The notes under the pieces are model-generated. The model was not told the origin of the DNA, did not search any database, and saw only the letters and a program-made list of their open reading frames with translations. The position numbers and the translations under genes are program-made. Positions 59,919 through 64,000 of a DNA stretch of 64,000 nt are shown one piece after another (positions within the stretch are counted from its first letter, which is position 1; each line of letters starts with the position of its first letter). This stretch comes from Nitrobacteraceae bacterium AZCC 2146 (GTDB taxonomy: Bacteria; Pseudomonadota; Alphaproteobacteria; Rhizobiales; Xanthobacteraceae): positions 6,250,001 to 6,314,000 of the forward strand of contig JBAGRP010000001.1 in NCBI GenBank assembly GCA_036924855.1, in the 5' to 3' direction.

Positions 59919-61556
59919 ATGAACGGCGCTGAACTGTTTGTATCCGCATTGGAGAACGAAGGTGTGCAACAGATCTTCGGGGTGCCCGGAGAAGAGAATC
60001 TCGACCTCGTCGAAGCTTTGCGGCGTTCCTCGATCAAACTGGTACTGACCCGCCACGAACAGGCGGCCGCATTTATGGCGGCGACGCATGGGCGGCTGAC
60101 CGGTAAGCCCGGGGTCTGCCTGTCTACGCTCGGCCCCGGCGCACTCAACCTCACCACCGGCGCAGCCTTCGCACTGCTCGGCGCAATGCCGATGATTATG
60201 ATCACCGGCCAAAAGGGCATACTGAGCCGGAAGCAAGCGCGATTCCAGATCGTGGACATGGTCTCGACCATGACGCCGCTAACCAAGTTGGCGCGTCAGA
60301 TCGTCAGCCCCGCGACCATCCCCACGATCGTGAGGGAAGCGTTTCGGGTGGCGCAGCAGGAGCGGCCCGGACCCGTCCACCTCGAGCTGCCGGAAGACAT
60401 CGCTGCCGAGACGGTGGCGGCGATTCCGCTCGTATCCCCCCATCCGATCGACCCGCCCGTCGCGTCCCGCGCAGCGTTGGATCGCGCCGCCGAGCTGATC
60501 CTCAAGGCCGAGCGGCCACTGGTGATGCTCGGTGCGGCGGCGAGCCGTCCACGTCTGGCTAAGGCGCTGTCGGATTTCGTGAGGCGCCTGCAGATCCCGT
60601 TCTTCAACACACAGATGGGCAAAGGCGCGGTGTCGGGCGGATCCGGATTGTACATGGGCACTGCCGCGCTGTCGGAGCGGGACCACGTGCACCGGGCGAT
60701 CGACCGCGCCGATCTCATCCTCTCGATCGGCCACGACACCGTGGAAAAGCCGCCCTTCCTGATGGGCTCGAATGGGCCTACCGTCCTGCATGTGGGTTAC
60801 CTCCCAGCGACGGTTGAGGAGGTGTTTTGTCCGCAAGCCGAACTGGTGGGCGATGTCGGACCGAGCCTCGGACTGCTTGCCGACCGTCTCGAGGGCAAGC
60901 TGCCCAAGGCGGGCGCGCTCCTCGGGCTACGTAAAGAGATTCTTGGCCGGATCGCCGACCGGGCGGAGGAAGGCCGCTATCCGCTTACCCCGCAGCGCAT
61001 TGTGCACGATGTGCGCCAGGTGATGCCCGAAGACGGCGTCGTCTGCCTCGACAACGGCATGTACAAGATCTGGTTTGCACGGAACTACCGCACCCAGGTG
61101 GCCAATACGCTGCTGCTCGACAATGCGCTCGCCACAATGGGCGCCGGACTGCCATCGGCGATCATGGCGGCTACGCTCTATCCGGAACGCCGCATTCTCG
61201 CCGTGTGTGGCGACGGCGGGTTCATGATGAACTCGCAGGAACTGGAGACGGCGGTTCGCCTCGGACTCAACCTCGTGGTCCTGATCCTGCAGGACAACGC
61301 CTATGGGATGATCCGCTGGAAGCAAGCGGTGGACGGCTATGCCGATTTCGGCATGACCTTCGGCAATCCCGACTTCGTCGCCTATGCCAAGGCCTACGGC
61401 ATCAAAGGCAGCCGGGTAAAAGGTCCCGACGATCTCGTACCTACGCTCGAAGCTGCCTTTGCCGAGGGTGGCGTCCATCTCGTCAATGCGCCGGTGGACT
61501 ATTCGGAAAACATGCGGGTCCTGGTCGACGAGCTGCGTGGCCAAAATGACGCGTGA
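59919..61556 (+). CDS. Catabolic acetolactate synthase-like thiamine-diphosphate enzyme
   Basis: A 545-residue ThDP enzyme close to catabolic AlsS. Residues FGVPGEENLDLVEALRRSS and the catalytic glutamate in LTRHEQAAAFMAATHGRLTG are diagnostic, and QGRFQIVDMV-type is seen as RKQARFQIVDMVSTM. The ThDP motif is GDGGFMMNSQELETAVR with LQDNAYGMIRW. No budA or ilvN is adjacent. GAGGAA at 11 bases fixes the ATG. Related decarboxylases share this core, so a 2-oxoacid decarboxylase or ligase role cannot be excluded. It stands between gene remnants. Confidence 0.85.
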   Translation: MNGAELFVSALENEGVQQIFGVPGEENLDLVEALRRSSIKLVLTRHEQAAAFMAATHGRLTGKPGVCLSTLGPGALNLTTGAAFALLGAMPMIMITGQKGILSRKQARFQIVDMVSTMTPLTKLARQIVSPATIPTIVREAFRVAQQERPGPVHLELPEDIAAETVAAIPLVSPHPIDPPVASRAALDRAAELILKAERPLVMLGAAASRPRLAKALSDFVRRLQIPFFNTQMGKGAVSGGSGLYMGTAALSERDHVHRAIDRADLILSIGHDTVEKPPFLMGSNGPTVLHVGYLPATVEEVFCPQAELVGDVGPSLGLLADRLEGKLPKAGALLGLRKEILGRIADRAEEGRYPLTPQRIVHDVRQVMPEDGVVCLDNGMYKIWFARNYRTQVANTLLLDNALATMGAGLPSAIMAATLYPERRILAVCGDGGFMMNSQELETAVRLGLNLVVLILQDNAYGMIRWKQAVDGYADFGMTFGNPDFVAYAKAYGIKGSRVKGPDDLVPTLEAAFAEGGVHLVNAPVDYSENMRVLVDELRGQNDA

Positions 61557-62021
61557 TACCTTATCAACGGTGAGCCACCGCCTTCAGCAGCTCGAAACGT
61601 CGCTTGGACCCCGGACCAGCAGCGCACCACGCCGCCCGGGACAACCTTGCTTCAGGCCCCGGCACGGATATTCGGCAAGTGACCAGGCGCTGTCTCCGGG
61701 TTTGGCACTTTTGCGAAGTGCCGAATGGCTCTGAAATTGTCTGCTTATCGGCGCAGATCGGAAGTAGGCGGCGTCCAGTCAGAATGACGAGAATGACTCA
61801 ACTCGGTCACTGGCGGGTCCGCTATACACTTCACGGAAACCTAAATACCGGCCGATTTTCGTGTTGATTGTGACAGTGCCGGTGAGACAATGCCGGTTGC
61901 CTGGTCGGATGATGTGTGCGTTTCGCGTGCGACTGATTTCAGACGAGTACGTCGCGCGCGCCGCGCTGGCATCGATTTGAACAGTTCAACTTCATTTGCA
62001 AATCGCAGCGGAGGAATGAGC
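61557..62021. other. Intergenic stretch without a recognised gene
   Basis: No frame here looks coding. A GGCACTT/AAGTGCC hairpin lies near 61704-61722. Presumed to hold the terminator of the acetolactate-type gene and the cytochrome promoter. Confidence 0.5.
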
Positions 62022-62555
62022 ATGACGAAAATTGCATCCTTGCTGATGGTGATCGTTGCGGCAGTGCTCGCCGTCCTGGGCGGCAAAGTCATTTCCGCGC
62101 AGGACAAGTACACTGTGCAAGTGCCGAACGGTCTCGCGTTCTCTGACTTCAGGGGCTATGAAGACTGGCAGGTTGTCTCCATCGCCCAGACGGACGAAGT
62201 GCTCAAGGTGATCGTTGCCAATCCCGCGATGATCGCGGCGTACAAGGCCGGCGTTCCCGGCAACGGCGGGAAATTCCCCGACGGGTCCAGGATTGCCAAG
62301 ATCCAGTGGACGCCGAAAAAGAGTACGGAGGCCCCGTTCTCCGTGAATGTGCCGGACACTCTGAAAGACCTTTTCTTCATCGAAAAGGATGACGCGAGAT
62401 TTCCGGCCAGCGGCGGATGGGGATACGCCTTGTTCAATTATAGCGCGGCGTCCGACACGTTCACGCCCGACGGGAGCGGCACCGATTGCGGGCATGTCTG
62501 CCATAAAGCCGTGGCCGCAAACGATTACATTTTTCACCCATACCAGAAGCGGTGA
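62022..62555 (+). CDS. Cytochrome P460 family protein with CX3CH haem motif
   Basis: A 177-residue exported cytochrome. An N-terminal hydrophobic segment (IASLLMVIVAAVLAVLGG) ends near SAQDKY, followed by the P460 beta-sheet domain (FSDFRGYEDWQVVSIAQTDE; KIQWTPKKSTEAPFSVNVPD; GGWGYALFNYSAASDTFTPD). The haem-binding motif is CGHVCH, three residues between the cysteines instead of two. I recall the same spacing in related proteins, so it may be a subgroup trait. P460 proteins oxidise small nitrogen compounds such as hydroxylamine or bind NO. GGAGGA precedes the ATG. Confidence 0.85.
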   Translation: MTKIASLLMVIVAAVLAVLGGKVISAQDKYTVQVPNGLAFSDFRGYEDWQVVSIAQTDEVLKVIVANPAMIAAYKAGVPGNGGKFPDGSRIAKIQWTPKKSTEAPFSVNVPDTLKDLFFIEKDDARFPASGGWGYALFNYSAASDTFTPDGSGTDCGHVCHKAVAANDYIFHPYQKR

Positions 62556-62679
62556 ACGGGCCGGGGATTGCGCCACCAGCCTGGTACGAGCTGATCGACG
62601 CTTGTCCGCTTGTGGCAGATACTGTTGAAAAAGTCGAAAATGGAGCGCCTCCAAAAATCTCGCGAGCGCGGGTTCGCTG

Positions 62680-62889
62680 ATGTGCCTTGAATGGCAGGGC
62701 AAGTTTCAGGGCCATGACGTCGCCGGCGTGACGATCCTTTGTCGCAATGACCAGGGCCTGATCGACGCAATCCAGCTCTTCCACAGCTCCTATGAGCAGG
62801 TCGTTGCCTTCTCGGCGGAGCTGGCGCGGCGCCTCGAGGGCAAGCTCGTCCCGCTGCCCGAGCCGACCGATATGGCGGCAGGCCGTTGA
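62680..62889 (+). CDS. Short frame, possibly the C-terminal remnant of an NTF2-like protein
   Basis: A 69-residue frame starting MCLEWQGKFQGHDVAGVTIL and ending ELARRLEGKLVPLPEPTDMA. Its strand pattern (WQGKFQGHDVAGVTILCRND) looks like the last strands of a SnoaL/NTF2-type fold. The 50 bases upstream contain TGTTGAAAAAGTCG, a word resembling insertion-sequence ends, so truncation is plausible. It may be a remnant; function unknown. Confidence 0.4.
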   Translation: MCLEWQGKFQGHDVAGVTILCRNDQGLIDAIQLFHSSYEQVVAFSAELARRLEGKLVPLPEPTDMAAGR

Positions 62890-62922
62890 AACGCTTGGCG
62901 AGTCCGGTGCGGCTCACCTCGT

Positions 62923-64000
62923 CTAAGCGCTGGTGACACAGCGCCGCGTGATGTGGTTGATTTCCAGCGCACCCACCTGCCGCATGATCGTGATGAACTC
63001 ATCGTCCAGGATCTGGAGCACACGGTCCACGCCGGCCTCGCCGAACGACGCCAGGCCCCACACGTACGGCCGGCCAATGCCGACGGCCGTGGCGCCCAAG
63101 GCGAGCGCCTTCAGGACATCGGTGCCGCGGCGTACGCCCCCGTCGATGAGCACCGGGACGCGGCCGCCCACCGAATCCACCACCTCTGCCAGCACACCGA
63201 TCGTCGCCTGCCCGCTCTCTTCCGCGCGCCCGCCGTGGTTGGAGACGATAAGGCCGTCCACGCCGTGGCGCATCGCCTCCTTGGCGTCCTCACCCGTCAT
63301 GATGCCCTTAAGCACGAGCTTGCCCTTGACGATCCCGCGCAGGCGATCGATGAATTCCCACGTCATCCCGGTACCGTAGAGGTTCGTGACTTTGGAAACG
63401 TCGATGTCCGAGAAGTTGGCCTTGCGGCTGACCTCGTTGGTGAAGCCCGGTGTGTGACAGCCCGAGCACTCGCGCAGGTCCTGGCGCCGCTCGCGGAACA
63501 GGGTTTCGGTGTTGCGGCCGCCCTGGCGGTCGACCGTGAGGACGATCGCCGTGGAGCCCGCGCTCTCGGCGCGCTCCACGAGCGCCCGCGTCACGTTCCA
63601 GTCGTCGGTCGGATACAACATGAACCAGGCGGGCCGGCCGTGCGCCTTGTTGACGTCGACGATGCTCGCGTTATCGACCGTAGAGAGAATCATCTGATGG
63701 TTGCGCTTAGCAGCGGCGCGCGCCACGGTGACCCCCGCCTCGGGATCGTAGGCGCCGAGGCTGCTGACCGGGCAAATGAAGATGGGGCTGGCCCAGGTTT
63801 CGCCGAAGATCTTCACGCTGGTGTCGATGTTTCGCGCATCAATGAGACGCTGGACGCGGATGTTGTACTTCGCGTAGGCAGTGTGGTTGGCGTCGCGCGT
63901 CACGTCGCCGTCTACACCGCTCTGGAGGTAGCCCCAGTGCGCCGGCGCGTCCTGGCTGAGCACGGCCTTCTTCGCCGCCGGCTCGAACTCAAACACGTCC
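62923..64000 (-). CDS. FMN-dependent alpha-hydroxy-acid oxidase/dehydrogenase, 5' end beyond window
   Basis: At least 359 residues of the L-lactate dehydrogenase (cytochrome)/glycolate oxidase/mandelate dehydrogenase family. The FMN/catalytic motif is LIVSNHGGRAEESGQ, followed by VLIDGGVRRGTDVLKALALGA. Just before it, LVLKGIMTGEDAKEA carries the conserved Lys. The frame is open to the right edge. Such enzymes oxidise an L-2-hydroxyacid to the 2-oxoacid. The C-terminus ends ITRRCVTSA. Confidence 0.87.
   Translation of the reverse strand, partial: DVFEFEPAAKKAVLSQDAPAHWGYLQSGVDGDVTRDANHTAYAKYNIRVQRLIDARNIDTSVKIFGETWASPIFICPVSSLGAYDPEAGVTVARAAAKRNHQMILSTVDNASIVDVNKAHGRPAWFMLYPTDDWNVTRALVERAESAGSTAIVLTVDRQGGRNTETLFRERRQDLRECSGCHTPGFTNEVSRKANFSDIDVSKVTNLYGTGMTWEFIDRLRGIVKGKLVLKGIMTGEDAKEAMRHGVDGLIVSNHGGRAEESGQATIGVLAEVVDSVGGRVPVLIDGGVRRGTDVLKALALGATAVGIGRPYVWGLASFGEAGVDRVLQILDDEFITIMRQVGALEINHITRRCVTSA

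Noticed and set aside
59698-59949. An 83-codon minus-strand frame near the acetolactate-type gene
   Set aside because: No family likeness, and it overlaps the start of a confident gene on the other strand. It could be a remnant but is not supportable.
61700-61722. Sigma-54 promoter (TGGCAC word)
   Set aside because: The spacing to a GC element does not fit the -24/-12 rule. The word is part of a GGCACTT/AAGTGCC hairpin.
1-64000. CRISPR array, rRNA operon or intact transposase
   Set aside because: No regularly spaced repeat series, rRNA sequence or intact transposase/integrase gene was seen.

Overview
This is a GC-rich alphaproteobacterial chromosome segment. The combination of CtrA, ChpT, an EipA (DUF1134) protein, a GANTC-rich ctrA upstream region, an EcfG-type promoter and several Bradyrhizobium-style palindromic repeats points to the Nitrobacteraceae (Bradyrhizobium, Rhodopseudomonas, Tardiphaga or a relative). 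Genus assignment is inference from gene content; no rRNA is present.

Layout. 1-3.3 kb: YcjX/YcjF envelope-stress pair, a hemolysin III-type membrane protein and an SDR dehydrogenase, followed by about 700 bp of structured, repeat-rich DNA. 4-15.3 kb: a catabolic block on the minus strand. Two tandem CYP153-like cytochromes P450, an acyl-CoA dehydrogenase, a class III CoA transferase and a hot-dog hydratase form one unit. Downstream lie a benzoylformate-decarboxylase-type enzyme and a cofactor-only molybdenum oxidoreductase. An isovaleryl-CoA dehydrogenase is divergent. 15.4-20.1 kb: DUF2927 protein, L,D-transpeptidase, a second thiamine-diphosphate enzyme, two overlapping small genes and an AraC regulator. 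20.3-26.5 kb: GhrA-type reductase and a complete Dpp/Opp-type ABC importer with a fused double ATPase. 26.5-31.7 kb: GT-C-like membrane protein, tRNA-Val(CAC), coiled-coil membrane protein, EipA, YHS protein and CysQ.

31.8-48 kb is the cell-cycle and motility core: chpT, a cheA-cheW-cheY-cheB-cheR cluster, a YjfL/YjfM/YjfC-like trio, ctrA, fliI-fliJ, an ECF sigma/anti-sigma pair, a stress-promoter-driven small membrane protein and flhA. CtrA-type boxes lie between chpT and cheA and upstream of fliI and flhA. The ctrA upstream region holds five GANTC sites. This fits a CtrA-centred circuit (ChpT phosphorylates CtrA; CtrA and DNA methylation act on flagellar and chemotaxis genes). The operator assignments are predictions.

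48.3-51.4 kb: an MFS transporter, a secreted hypothetical and an FAD oxidoreductase. At 51.45 kb the 3' half of a CAU-anticodon tRNA stands alone, starting in the anticodon loop, which looks like an integration scar. Everything to its right has an accessory character: a HerA-like ATPase, a gene-poor stretch, a LysR-controlled ABC importer/M20 hydrolase/ureohydrolase operon whose two enzymes have altered active sites, a catabolic acetolactate-synthase-like enzyme flanked by gene remnants, a cytochrome P460 with a CX3CH haem motif, and an FMN-dependent 2-hydroxyacid oxidase cut by the right edge. The operon with substituted catalytic residues and the P450/CoA operon are the best candidates for undescribed biochemistry.
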